Assembly: GCA_031286005.1 (NCBI GenBank)
Contig: JAITVC010000023.1
Span: forward strand, 1-14,327
Direction: 5' to 3'
Source: Bacteroidales bacterium
GTDB lineage: Bacteria; Bacteroidota; Bacteroidia; Bacteroidales; P3
DNA length: 14,327 nucleotides
Made by a program: the position numbers and the translations under genes. How positions within the stretch are numbered: position 1 is the stretch's first letter; every line of letters starts with the position of its first letter. This document shows, piece after piece, positions 7,096-14,175 of the stretch. The notes beneath the pieces are model-generated. The model saw nothing but the letters and a program-made list of their open reading frames with translations. It was not told the origin of the DNA and made no database searches.

Positions 7096-8328
7096 TCAAA
7101 ATGCCATCAACAGTCGTGCATTTTTCTCACGTTCTTCGGTTTCAAAACTCGCCAAATAATTTTCAGTCGTTTTCAAATCCGAATGTCCCAAACTTTCGCT
7201 AATGAATGCGATATTTGCACCGCTACGCTTGAGAACGGTTGCATAGGAATGTCGAGCGGTGTAAGTTGTAATTTTAGGAATACCGAGTGCATCGGAAATT
7301 CGTTTCATTCGTTTGTTGGTACGTTTAATCACATCTTGAATCATTTTGAGCTCATCTTCCAGGGTTTTACAGTTAACTAAATAAGGAAAAATATAATTAT
7401 CCGGAAGTTGCACAGGATTTCCAATTTTGTCAATGATTTCACGCATTTCATCGGTTAGAAAAACTACAATTTGTTTTTTCTTTTTTGAAGTATTGATAGT
7501 TTTTCCTCGCAAAAAAGAAATTTCATTTCCATTGATATTTTTGAATTTTAATCGCAAAATATCGTTGAAATTCGCACCATTGCAGAGATATGAGAACATC
7601 CACAAATCTTTGTATTTGGAAATTGTTGGGTCTGTTGGGCTTTGGTATTGATGAATTTGTTTGATGGTATGCAACGGTAACGCCAGTTTCCGGGCTTCGC
7701 CTGTAACAACCTCGTACTTTCCTCGTCCGAACGGATAAAACGCACTATCCAACGAGCCGGAACGTATGGCTTCGTTCATAACGGCTCGCAAATTTCGAGT
7801 GTAGATGCCAATTGTTGTATAGTTACGTTTGGTGTCTAACATGTGCCGTTCGTACCTTTTCAGCCAATCAACCGTAATATGTTTTAGGTCAAGTTGTTTT
7901 CGAGAATCAAATTCGGCAATCGTTTTGTATGCAAGATTGTAATTTGAGGCAGAGCCGAACTGATTGTTCGCCTTTAAAGTCGCAATCTTTTTTTCAAAGC
8001 AATCTTTGACCAATAAATTCTCGGAAACGCCCAATTGTTGTTCAATATTGTCGAATGAGAATTTATTCTTTTCGAGCAAAAAATCAATAATGGATTTAAA
8101 TTTGTAAAACGTGCCTTCCAAACTTTGCCGACTTGCGATAATATCCTTTCTTTTGCAAGTGAATAATTGAGATAAATCCTCATCGGTCAAGCTAACTCCG
8201 GTTGGGAAATACTTACGTTCTCTACGAAAGCAAATCACGATTTTGATTGCTTTCAGATTGTTCTTGGTGGCGTATCTATTTTCATGAAACAGATTTAAAC
8301 TTACGCCTTCTTTTGTGTAATTCAACAT
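7096..8328 (-). CDS. Tyrosine recombinase/integrase
   Basis: 410 residues from the ATG at 8328. A longer reading starting at 8406 would begin upstream of the promoter found at 8368-8398, so it is rejected. About 1-95 is the arm-binding domain typical of Bacteroidota integrases (RRERKYFPTGVSL). About 105-205 is the SAM-like core-binding domain (SNYNLAYKTIAEFD, ITVDWLKRYERHML). About 220-405 is the catalytic domain: ARHSYAT (R359, H360), LGHSDLKTTENY (H382, nucleophile Y391), and a beta-hairpin lysine in RGKT. Box I reads CNGANFNDI, so the usual first arginine is N253; I recall that substitution in many relatives, so it need not mean inactivity. The gene points away from the tRNA-Asn fragment 198 bases upstream, as expected for an integrase at the end of its element. 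Confidence 0.92.
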   Translation of the reverse strand: MLNYTKEGVSLNLFHENRYATKNNLKAIKIVICFRRERKYFPTGVSLTDEDLSQLFTCKRKDIIASRQSLEGTFYKFKSIIDFLLEKNKFSFDNIEQQLGVSENLLVKDCFEKKIATLKANNQFGSASNYNLAYKTIAEFDSRKQLDLKHITVDWLKRYERHMLDTKRNYTTIGIYTRNLRAVMNEAIRSGSLDSAFYPFGRGKYEVVTGEARKLALPLHTIKQIHQYQSPTDPTISKYKDLWMFSYLCNGANFNDILRLKFKNINGNEISFLRGKTINTSKKKKQIVVFLTDEMREIIDKIGNPVQLPDNYIFPYLVNCKTLEDELKMIQDVIKRTNKRMKRISDALGIPKITTYTARHSYATVLKRSGANIAFISESLGHSDLKTTENYLASFETEEREKNARLLMAF

Positions 8329-8367
8329 TTTTTTTGTAACTTTGTATTCGCAATTTGATAACCATTG

Positions 8368-8398
8368 CAAAGTTACATCAAATTTTGCTACACACAAA
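8368..8398 (-). promoter_or_regulatory. Promoter of the recombinase gene
   Basis: On the minus strand TTTG (8398-8395), 19 bases, then TAACTTTG (8375-8368): an exact match to the Bacteroidota -33/-7 arrangement. The ATG at 8328 follows after a leader of roughly 35 bases. The site fixes the start of the integrase. Confidence 0.75.
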
Positions 8399-8525
8399 CT
8401 ACACACAACTATCCGCTAACACTACTTATCAACAATAAAAAGCACAGTCTTCAAACAGACTTAAATGCCTGATAAACAAAACATATAAAGAATTTGAAAG
8501 ATATTGAAAAATCCTCCGCAAATCG

Positions 8526-8567
8526 CTGTTAATCAGAGGGTCGCTGGTTCAAGTCCAGCAGGGAGAG
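8526..8567 (+). other. Attachment site: 3' half of a tRNA-Asn gene
   Basis: The sequence folds as the end of a tRNA: anticodon loop CTGTTAA (8526-8532, GTT anticodon at tRNA positions 34-36), 3' anticodon strand TCAGA (8533-8537), variable loop GGGTC, T-stem GCTGG (8543-8547), T-loop TTCAAGT, CCAGC (8555-8559), 3' acceptor strand AGGGAGA (8560-8566) and discriminator G. Upstream bases do not pair with TCAGA or AGGGAGA, and no D-arm is present, so this is not a full tRNA. E. coli tRNA-Asn likewise begins with T and has discriminator G, supporting the Asn identity. It is best read as an att site; the exact core may be shorter than 42 bases. Confidence 0.75.
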
Positions 8568-8574
8568 CAGCCGA

Positions 8575-8611
8575 AAACCCGCACAGAGTAGCACTTTGAG
8601 CGGGTTTGTTG
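8575..8611 (+). terminator. Terminator-like hairpin downstream of the tRNA-Asn 3' end
   Basis: AAACCCGC (8575-8582) pairs perfectly with GCGGGTTT (8600-8607), followed by T-rich GTTGTTTT. Lying 8 bases after the tRNA end, it probably terminated the native tRNA-Asn transcript. It would therefore be ancestral chromosome rather than element DNA. Confidence 0.6.
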
Positions 8612-8657
8612 TTTTAAACAAAGAAAATATACCAACAATAATTATTTGCATAAAAAC

Positions 8658-8688
8658 TTGACTTTTTGAAAAAAAAACATTATCTTTG
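8658..8688 (+). promoter_or_regulatory. Promoter of queA-ruvC
   Basis: TTG (8658-8660), 20 bases, then TATCTTTG (8681-8688) fits the Bacteroidota -33/-7 pattern. The queA ATG follows 21 bases after the -7 box. Confidence 0.7.
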
Positions 8689-8708
8689 CGTTCCAAAATT
8701 TTATAGAA

Positions 8709-9764
8709 ATGAAATTGTCTCAGTTTAATTTTCCGTTTTCCGAAAATATGATTGCTTTGCATCCCGCAAAAAACCGTGATGAAGCGAAATTGATGGTAGT
8801 GGATCGGAAGAAACAAAAAATCGAACATAAAATATTTAAAGATATTTTGAAATATTTTGATACCGGTGATGTGTTTTTGTTGAATGATACCAAGGTTTTT
8901 CCGGCGATGCTTTCGGGTACGAAAGAAAAAACCAAAGCCATCATCACCGTGTTTTTGCTTCGGGAACTCAGCACCGAACATTTGCTGTGGGATGTATTTG
9001 TTGAACCTGCTCGAAAAATCCGGATAGGGAACAAATTGTACTTTGGAGAAAATGAAGAACTTGTGGCTGAAGTTATCGACAATACAACATCTCGCGGGCG
9101 TACGTTGCGTTTTCTTTTTGATGGCCCTTACGATGAGTTTAAAAGCCTAATCAAAAAATTGGGAACGATGCCGCTTCCCGAACAAATCATGGCATTACGT
9201 AAACCTGAAGCGGCCGATTACGAGTATTACCAAACAATCTTCGCAAAAAACGAAGGGGCTGTTGTTGCACCATCTGCCGGTCTGCACTTTAGCCGCGAAT
9301 TGCTGAAACGTGCTGAAATCAAAGGTATAGAATTGGCTTATATGACTCAACACTGTGGATTGGGTAATTTCCGGCACATTGATGTGGAAGATTTGAGTAA
9401 ACATAAATGTGATTCCGAAGAAGTGATCGTTACACAAGAAGCCTGTGATATTGTAAATGATGCACGTCTGAAAGGTCATAAAATTTGCGTGGTCGGAACC
9501 TCAACCTTGCGTGGAACCGAAACGGTTGTTGGCATCAATGGACTTCTCAAACCTTACAACGATTGGACGAATAAGTTTATTTATCCGCCTTATGATTTTC
9601 GATTGGCCGACGCTTTGGTTACGAATTTCCATGAACCACAATCATTCATGTATATGATGGCTTGCGCTTTTGGTGGTTTTGAATTGGTTCAACAGGCCTA
9701 CAAAGAAGCCATTGCTAAGAAGTACAAATTTTTGACCTACGGCGACGCGATGCTGATTCTCTAA
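8709..9764 (+). CDS. queA: S-adenosylmethionine:tRNA ribosyltransferase-isomerase (QueA), divergent
   Basis: 351 residues, normal for QueA, which transfers the ribosyl part of SAM to 7-aminomethyl-7-deazaguanine at tRNA wobble position 34 to form epoxyqueuosine. The Bacteroidota framework is clear: [10 protein letters not shown] start, [16 protein letters not shown] (51-66), [14 protein letters not shown] (100-113), [28 protein letters not shown] (183-199), [10 protein letters not shown] (224-233), [13 protein letters not shown] and the YGDAMLI end. Several positions I remember as nearly invariant differ. The LHxG(A/L)G(T/N)F block reads QHCGLGNF (214-221), the TT-S/V-M/V-R block reads TSTLRGTET (264-272), and NFHLPxSTLLM reads [11 protein letters not shown] (307-316). 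So it could be a paralog or an enzyme of altered activity. ruvC starts 7 bases after the stop, so the two are co-transcribed. Confidence 0.85.
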   Translation: MKLSQFNFPFSENMIALHPAKNRDEAKLMVVDRKKQKIEHKIFKDILKYFDTGDVFLLNDTKVFPAMLSGTKEKTKAIITVFLLRELSTEHLLWDVFVEPARKIRIGNKLYFGENEELVAEVIDNTTSRGRTLRFLFDGPYDEFKSLIKKLGTMPLPEQIMALRKPEAADYEYYQTIFAKNEGAVVAPSAGLHFSRELLKRAEIKGIELAYMTQHCGLGNFRHIDVEDLSKHKCDSEEVIVTQEACDIVNDARLKGHKICVVGTSTLRGTETVVGINGLLKPYNDWTNKFIYPPYDFRLADALVTNFHEPQSFMYMMACAFGGFELVQQAYKEAIAKKYKFLTYGDAMLIL

Positions 9765-9771
9765 AAATTTT

Positions 9772-10374
9772 ATGGAACGGGTGATTTTGGGTATCGACCC
9801 CGGCACTGTCATGATGGGTTACGGCATAGTTAAACAAGTCGGTAAATCCATACGATTTGTTGAAATGGATGTGCTGAATCTGAGTAAAGAGGTTGATGCT
9901 GCTAAAAAATTACACCGGATTTTTGAATGTACAGTGGCGCTGATTGAAAAATATCAACCGGCATGTTTGGCTATTGAAGCGCCATTTTTTGGGAAAAATG
10001 TGCAATCAATGCTCAAACTTGGCCGTGCACAAGGCGTGGCGATTGCAGCGGCGATGTCGTGCAATATACCGGTTTTCGAATACGCACCGCGCAAAATCAA
10101 GATGTCTATTACCGGAAAAGGGGCTTCTTCTAAGGAACAAGTGGCCATGATGTTGTTCCGGTTGATGAATATGGACAATGTTTTGCCCAAACATCTGGAT
10201 GCAACAGATGGATTGGCAGCTGCGGTTTGTCATGCGTTGCAGAATGATATTGCAATGCACAACATGGACACACAAAGTACAGTATCTCTACAAGCCAAAC
10301 AAAAATCCCAACCAAGAAAAAAATATTCCGGTTGGGAAACGTTTGTGGCACAAAATGAAAAACGAGTTTCTTAG
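9772..10374 (+). CDS. ruvC: Crossover junction endodeoxyribonuclease RuvC
   Basis: 200 residues. RuvC is the dimeric, Mg-dependent nuclease that cuts Holliday junctions together with RuvAB. The four acidic catalytic positions are visible: D9 in LGIDPGT, E69 in AIEAPFFGKN, and D143 and D146 in HLDATDGLAAAVCH. The family signature GRAQGVAIAAA and the YAPRKIKMSITGKGASSKEQV block (104-124) are also present. The last 40 residues are a basic, glutamine-rich tail ending SGWETFVAQNEKRVS, longer than the E. coli protein (173 residues) but usual in this phylum. It is translated 7 bases after queA and converges with the HIT gene 27 bases away. Confidence 0.95.
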   Translation: MERVILGIDPGTVMMGYGIVKQVGKSIRFVEMDVLNLSKEVDAAKKLHRIFECTVALIEKYQPACLAIEAPFFGKNVQSMLKLGRAQGVAIAAAMSCNIPVFEYAPRKIKMSITGKGASSKEQVAMMLFRLMNMDNVLPKHLDATDGLAAAVCHALQNDIAMHNMDTQSTVSLQAKQKSQPRKKYSGWETFVAQNEKRVS

Positions 10375-10401
10375 TAAAAATGTCTGCAATCCCTTTACAA
10401 A

Positions 10402-10794
10402 TTACATTGTTTCGCCAATAGTTTTCGCAATAGACTTCATTTCTTCTGTATCAACGATAACAGGCGGATTTTTGAAATTCATATCTTCCGAATTTTCGAG
10501 GGGAATCAAATGGATATGCGCATGCGGCACATCCAGTCCAATCACAGCAACACCCACACGCTTGCAAGGCACGGCAGATTTGATAGCTGCTGCAACCTGT
10601 TTCGTGAATTTCAGCAATTCATTGTAGTCCGTATCGGGTAAATCAAACAACTGATTAACTTCGTTTTTCGGAACAACCAAAGTATGTCCCTTAGCCCGTG
10701 GCGAAATGTCTAAAAAAGCAACGCAACGCTCATTTTCGGCAACCTTATAACAAGGAATTTCGCCATTGATGATTTTTGTAAAAATGGAAGCCAT
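10402..10794 (-). CDS. HIT family nucleotide-binding protein (HINT-like)
   Basis: 130 residues. The HIT fold runs from ASIFTKIINGEIPCYKV at the start, through GHTLVVPKNEV (36-46), to the histidine triad HAHIHLIP (H91, H93, H95). In this family the middle histidine is the nucleophile for hydrolysis of nucleoside phosphoramidates or adenylylated compounds. The C-terminal 30 residues are helical. It is 32 bases downstream of greA on the same strand with no promoter in the gap, so the two form an operon; I recall greA-HIT pairs in other Bacteroidota. The physiological substrate cannot be told from sequence. Confidence 0.93.
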   Translation of the reverse strand: MASIFTKIINGEIPCYKVAENERCVAFLDISPRAKGHTLVVPKNEVNQLFDLPDTDYNELLKFTKQVAAAIKSAVPCKRVGVAVIGLDVPHAHIHLIPLENSEDMNFKNPPVIVDTEEMKSIAKTIGETM

Positions 10795-10826
10795 GTTTTG
10801 AGATTTTTAAAACGTTAATATACGAC

Positions 10827-11303
10827 TTAGTTTCGACTAATATCCATAATTTCAAATGGAATGATACCAGCAGGAACTTTCACTTCTACTTTTTCACCTT
10901 TGGTGTGCCCTAGCAAACCTTTAGCAATAGGTGATTCCACCGATAGTTTTCCTGCCTTCAAATCAGCTTCGCTTTCGGGAACAAGTGTGTAAGTAACCAC
11001 AGCCTTACTTTTAAGGTTTTTCATTTTAATGGTTGAAAACACCAGCACTTTAGATGCATCCAATTTTGATTCGTCAATCAATCGTGCGTGAGCAATGTCG
11101 CTTTGCAAATTGGAAATTTTTAGTTCCAACAAGCCTTGTGCTTCTTTGGCTGCGTCATATTCGGCATTTTCCGAAAGGTCGCCTTTATCGCGTGCTTCCG
11201 CAATAGCAGCAGATGCCGCAGGACGTGCAACGGTAATCAATTGGTGCAACTCATCGTTGAGGCGTTGCAAGCCTTCTTTGCTGTAGTATTTTAGTTTACT
11301 CAT
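10827..11303 (-). CDS. greA: Transcription elongation factor GreA
   Basis: 158 residues from the ATG at 11303. An in-frame ATG at 11330 would place the start upstream of the leader hairpin and add a non-homologous extension. GreA inserts a coiled coil into the RNA polymerase secondary channel and triggers cleavage of backtracked RNA. Residues 1-75 form the coiled coil, whose tip GDLSENAEYDAAKE carries the acidic pair D42 and E45. Residues 80-158 form the FKBP-like domain (VVTYTLVPESEAD, SPIAKGLLGHTKGEKVEVKVPAG). The promoter at 11360-11391 leaves a leader of about 50 bases containing a hairpin with a T-rich tail, a possible attenuator. The gene heads an operon with the HIT gene. Confidence 0.95.
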   Translation of the reverse strand: MSKLKYYSKEGLQRLNDELHQLITVARPAASAAIAEARDKGDLSENAEYDAAKEAQGLLELKISNLQSDIAHARLIDESKLDASKVLVFSTIKMKNLKSKAVVTYTLVPESEADLKAGKLSVESPIAKGLLGHTKGEKVEVKVPAGIIPFEIMDISRN

Positions 11304-11306
11304 AGC

Positions 11307-11339
11307 TAAAAAAATAAGAAACACTCTCATTCAAGAGTG
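11307..11339 (-). terminator. Terminator-like hairpin in the greA leader
   Basis: On the minus strand CACTCT (11339-11334), loop TGAATG, AGAGTG (11327-11322), then TTTCTTATTTTTTT down to about 11308, just before the greA ATG at 11303. It lies between the promoter and the gene. The 6-bp stem is weak for a terminator, but the U-rich tail is strong. Confidence 0.5.
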
Positions 11340-11359
11340 CCTCAGGTTAAACATTTTTG

Positions 11360-11391
11360 CAAAGATACGCATTCTTTTTGGAATAACCAAA
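11360..11391 (-). promoter_or_regulatory. Promoter of greA-HIT
   Basis: On the minus strand TTTG (11391-11388), 20 bases, TATCTTTG (11367-11360): a good Bacteroidota -33/-7 match. The predicted transcript starts about 50 bases before the greA ATG. Confidence 0.75.
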
Positions 11392-11500
11392 TTTTTTGAT
11401 TTTTAGCCCAGGTTAAAGGCCGCTTGGAACGAATAGTTTTTGATTGGTTTGATTAGAATTTAAATGTGTTGGACATAAACATCTGCCCTTTTGCTAACCC

Positions 11501-12940
11501 CTATTCACCAAAAAAACCATCCGCAAAATTCACCAAATAAACGGTTTCTGTGGCACGTGTGATGGTCGTATATAGCCATCGCAGAAATTCAGCATTCAAC
11601 ATATCTTCCGTAAAATAGCCTTGATCAATAAACACCGCTTTCCACTGTCCGCCCTGCGTTTTGTGCGCCGTCAGGGCATAAGCAAACTTAACTTGCAGAG
11701 CATTCAAATACGGATTTTGCTTGATTTCAGCAACCCGTTTGCGTTTGTTCGGAATATGTTGATAATCCTTGCTCACCTCATTCCAAAGCCGCATAGAATC
11801 TTGATAAGAGAGGGCAGGGGATTCTGAGTTTATCGTATTTAGCAGGAGTTTAACGTCCAAATTCGGCTCATCGGGATAGTCGGTCAAACGCAAACTTACA
11901 TTGGCAAACTCAAATCCATACATATCCTCAAACCCTCGAATGCGCTGAATTTCGAGCATATCGCCATTGGCAATAAATCCAATATCCGACGTTTTGGGCA
12001 GCCAAAAGTAGTTGTTTTTAAGCACCATCATCAAGTCGCCCCCCGTCAGCGATTCCTCACGAAACAGAATGCGGTTGCGGGTTTCGTGGTTGAATATATT
12101 CGCACGTTTGTTCGAGCGTGTGATAATCACAACCTCTTCCGGTGAATACTTGGAATACGCACTATTTAAGGCATCTTCCAATTCTGCGCCGCCAATTTTT
12201 TGGATGTCCGTATAACCGTTCACATCGAACAACGGCAGCGAACAATCATCGGTAGCCAATTTTACACGCAATGAAGCAGCGTTGTACAAAACACCCGAAT
12301 CCTGCGATTGGCGCACCACTTCACGCATCTCTTCCGAAAATACGTCGCAATCAAATGTAGCTTGCAGAAATTCCAAGTCCAACGCCGGACTCATATCAAG
12401 CCCCACCGGTGGAAGTTGCGCCGTATCGCCCACCAAAACCAATTTGCAGTTTACTCCACTGTTGGCATAACTAACCAAATCTTCCAAAAGGCTGCGAATA
12501 GCGAAGATGCTCGTTTCCGGCGAAAGGTTGATGTCAGGAATCATGGATGCCTCGTCCACAATAAAAATCGTGTTGCGATGCGGGTTCTTCTGCAACACGG
12601 TTTTGTAGCCGCCAAACTCATCCGACGTGGTTTTGTAGATTTTCTTGTGAATGGTCAACGCCTGTTGTCCCGAATAACCTGCCAGAACCTTTGCCGCACG
12701 CCCTGTTGGCGCCAGCAAAATGGCTTTTAGATTGAAATTGGGCAAGGCTCGCACAAATGCCCCAACCATCGTGGTTTTCCCCGTTCCAGCATAGCCCTTC
12801 ATCACGAAAAACGATGGTTCCCGGAAGCGAATTAGAAATTCGCTCAATCGTTCGGTCATCAAAGTTTGGTCGCCCGTTGGTTCAAACGGAAACTGCGCCA
12901 TGATGATGTCGAAAACGTCTTGTTGGGAGAGTTTTTTCAT
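11501..12940 (-). CDS. RecD-like superfamily 1 DNA helicase
   Basis: 479 residues from the ATG at 12940. A start at 12985 would precede the -7 box and is rejected. Helicase motifs in order are: Walker A GYAGTGKTT (49-57), motif Ia APTGRAA (77-83), Walker B IFIVDEAS (125-132), motif III LVLVGDTAQLPPVG (167-180), and near the C-terminus ALTAHKTQGGQW followed by LYTTITRATETVYLV (motifs V-VI). The family is that of the RecD C-terminal core (UvrD_C_2 type), a 5'-3' DNA helicase. The long N-terminal part of RecD2 is absent, as in the short single-gene helicases common in Bacteroidota. No recB/recC neighbours, so probably a stand-alone repair helicase. The very close -7 box suggests a leaderless or nearly leaderless mRNA. 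Confidence 0.9.
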   Translation of the reverse strand: MKKLSQQDVFDIIMAQFPFEPTGDQTLMTERLSEFLIRFREPSFFVMKGYAGTGKTTMVGAFVRALPNFNLKAILLAPTGRAAKVLAGYSGQQALTIHKKIYKTTSDEFGGYKTVLQKNPHRNTIFIVDEASMIPDINLSPETSIFAIRSLLEDLVSYANSGVNCKLVLVGDTAQLPPVGLDMSPALDLEFLQATFDCDVFSEEMREVVRQSQDSGVLYNAASLRVKLATDDCSLPLFDVNGYTDIQKIGGAELEDALNSAYSKYSPEEVVIITRSNKRANIFNHETRNRILFREESLTGGDLMMVLKNNYFWLPKTSDIGFIANGDMLEIQRIRGFEDMYGFEFANVSLRLTDYPDEPNLDVKLLLNTINSESPALSYQDSMRLWNEVSKDYQHIPNKRKRVAEIKQNPYLNALQVKFAYALTAHKTQGGQWKAVFIDQGYFTEDMLNAEFLRWLYTTITRATETVYLVNFADGFFGE

Positions 12941-12945
12941 GTCTA

Positions 12946-12953
12946 CAAAGATA
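12946..12953 (-). promoter_or_regulatory. -7 box very close to the helicase start
   Basis: TATCTTTG on the minus strand ends 5 bases before the ATG at 12940. In this promoter class transcription starts a few bases after the box, so the ATG would be at or almost at the 5' end. No well-spaced TTG is seen upstream; a palindrome (12978-12994) lies just beyond the -33 region. Confidence 0.6.
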
Positions 12954-12977
12954 CGAAAAAATTGCAAATAGAAAAAA

Positions 12978-13152
12978 ACTGACAAAATGTCAGTATCTCC
13001 ACATGTCCGATTTCTTATTTTTTGATAAAAACGGTACTTTTTTCCTCTGTTCGTCCTCCAGTCTTCTTACAGTCTCGCTCTACTATACATTTTGCTCAAA
13101 AAAGTAACGCCGTCAGCGGAGAATCCAAGCCTCGCCGACTGACAAATTGTCA
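12978..13152. promoter_or_regulatory. Twin palindromes in the helicase/transporter divergent region
   Basis: ACTGACAAAATGTCAGT (12978-12994, 7-bp arms) and TGACAAATTGTCA (13140-13152, 5-bp arms) share the pattern TGACAAAwTGTCA, 160 bases apart. Each is near the promoter of one of the two divergent genes: 24 bases from the helicase -7 box and 41 bases from the transporter -7 box. They could be binding sites of one dimeric regulator, possibly with looping. The rest of the 276-base gap shows no gene. Confidence 0.45.
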
Positions 13153-13193
13153 TGTTTTTTTATTTTGTTTGTGTATAATTCATAAATTTTATG

Positions 13194-13201
13194 TAAATTT
13201 G
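13194..13201 (+). promoter_or_regulatory. -7 box for the EamA transporter gene
   Basis: TAAATTTG matches TAnnTTTG and ends 15 bases before the ATG at 13217. TTTG at 13168-13171 is 22 bases upstream, slightly long spacing. Confidence 0.5.
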
Positions 13202-13216
13202 CAAAATTTTTGTACC

Positions 13217-14110
13217 ATGTTCAGTTTAGATAAAAAACGCTGGCAATGGCTGGCCATCTTATTTTTAGCATTCGTTTGGGGAGCATCGTTCATCCTCATG
13301 AAAAAAGGATTATATGCCTTTGATTACATGCAAGTCGGCGCTATGCGAATGCTATTTAGTTTTCTGATTTTATTACCGATTTCCATAAAAAACTTACGCT
13401 TTGTTACCAAACAAAACATAGGTTTTATAATCGTATCAGGACTTCTGGGTAATTTCATCCCTGCATTTTTGTTTACCTTTGCAGAAACCGAGATAACAAG
13501 TTCGTTAGCTGGAATATTGAATGGTTTATCGCCATTTTTTGTGCTAATAATAGGCGTGTGCTTTTTCAAAAATCGACCCACCGTTTGGCAATATATTGGT
13601 ATTTTTGTTGGATTCTTGGGTGCGCTCTGGTTGGTAAGCAATGGCGATTTGACGGCACTCAGAAGCATCAATGTGTATGTTCTGCTGATTGTATTGGCCA
13701 CTTTGATGTACGGTGTAAATTCCAACATTATAAAATTTAAATTGCCCGATTTAAACGGCGTTCAGATTACATCGCTGGTTTTTTTCTTTGTTGGCCCGTT
13801 GGCTATCCCTATTCTGGGTTTTTCAGATTTGAGAACGCCGGTACTTTCCCCGGATTTTTGGCAAAGTCTAATCGCAACATTCACGTTAGCTTTGTTTGGC
13901 TCTGTGATTACGTTGCTCATTTACAACAATCTCATTCAGCGTGCAGGGCCTATTTTTGCATCATCATCAACGTATATCGTACCATTCTTCGCTTTACTCT
14001 GGGGACTTTTCGATGGCGAATTGATTGAGACTATTCATCTTTACAGTTTGCTGATTATTTTGGTCGGTGTGTATCTGTCAAGTTTAAGGCGAAAACCAAA
14101 AAAAACTTAG
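13217..14110 (+). CDS. EamA/DMT-superfamily membrane transporter
   Basis: 297 residues from the ATG at 13217, just after a -7 box. The reading frame is open back to 13022, but that stretch is untypical and lies before the promoter. The protein has about ten hydrophobic helices in two EamA repeats. The first (about 12-135) has the hallmark FVWGASFILMKKGL, MRMLFSFLILLPI and GFLGALWLV. The second (about 150-290) has LATLMYGVNSNIIK, FGSVITLLIYNNLIQRAGPIFASSSTYIVPFFALLWGLFDGE and LLIILVGVYLS. It ends in a basic tail (RRKPKKT). The family exports or imports small metabolites such as amino acids or nucleotide-sugar-like compounds. The substrate cannot be predicted. It is divergent from the helicase and shares a palindrome-bearing intergenic region with it. 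Confidence 0.92.
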   Translation: MFSLDKKRWQWLAILFLAFVWGASFILMKKGLYAFDYMQVGAMRMLFSFLILLPISIKNLRFVTKQNIGFIIVSGLLGNFIPAFLFTFAETEITSSLAGILNGLSPFFVLIIGVCFFKNRPTVWQYIGIFVGFLGALWLVSNGDLTALRSINVYVLLIVLATLMYGVNSNIIKFKLPDLNGVQITSLVFFFVGPLAIPILGFSDLRTPVLSPDFWQSLIATFTLALFGSVITLLIYNNLIQRAGPIFASSSTYIVPFFALLWGLFDGELIETIHLYSLLIILVGVYLSSLRRKPKKT

Positions 14111-14140
14111 CATTATGTCAAAATGGCACACTCCTCTATT

Positions 14141-14156
14141 TTGGCAGGGTTTTTGT
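14141..14156 (+). promoter_or_regulatory. Sigma-54-like -24/-12 promoter upstream of grpE
   Basis: TTGGCAGGGTTTTTGT has GG (14143-14144), 10 bases, then GT (14155-14156), close to the sigma-54 consensus TTGGCA-N6-TTGC. The predicted start is around 14168, about 28 bases before the grpE ATG. A second TGGCAC at 14123-14128 lacks a -12 element at the right distance. TGTCAAAATGGCA (14116-14128) just upstream may be an operator. No TAnnTTTG box is seen in this gap. Confidence 0.45.
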
Positions 14157-14175
14157 AACCTCTTTTGTCAAAAAA

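Larger units (their letters stand above)
1..8567. mobile_element. Right-hand part of an integrative element inserted at tRNA-Asn
   Basis: The right edge is defined by a partial tRNA-Asn 3' end (8526-8567) beside a tyrosine recombinase. All genes to the left are accessory in type (amidase toxin candidate, HEPN-like protein, YhcG nuclease); all genes to the right are core (queA, ruvC, greA, grpE). The left end is outside the window, so the size and the real left limit are unknown. No conjugation or phage structural genes are visible here, so ICE, mobilisable island and prophage remnant are all possible. Confidence 0.6.

Noticed and set aside
8329..8406. Upstream start of the integrase
   Set aside because: It would include the promoter, which has exact -33/-7 spacing; the extension shows no homology to integrase N-termini.
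8446..8461. AGTCT/AGACT inverted repeat between the integrase and the att site
   Set aside because: A 5-bp stem that may be chance. It could be an arm-type or excisionase site, but there is no second copy to support it.
8521..8567. A complete tRNA gene
   Set aside because: Only the part from the anticodon loop onward is present. The upstream bases do not form the 5' anticodon strand, D-arm or acceptor strand.
8529..8981. Minus-strand reading frame of 150 codons ending in DLNQRPSD, opposite queA
   Set aside because: It is the antisense of the tRNA-Asn 3' half, the terminator and the queA start. The DLNQRPSD-type peptide is a known spurious translation of tRNA ends.
13022..13216. N-terminal extension of the EamA transporter
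   Set aside because: It precedes the -7 box at 13194, contains one of the regulatory palindromes, and family members start close to the first membrane helix.
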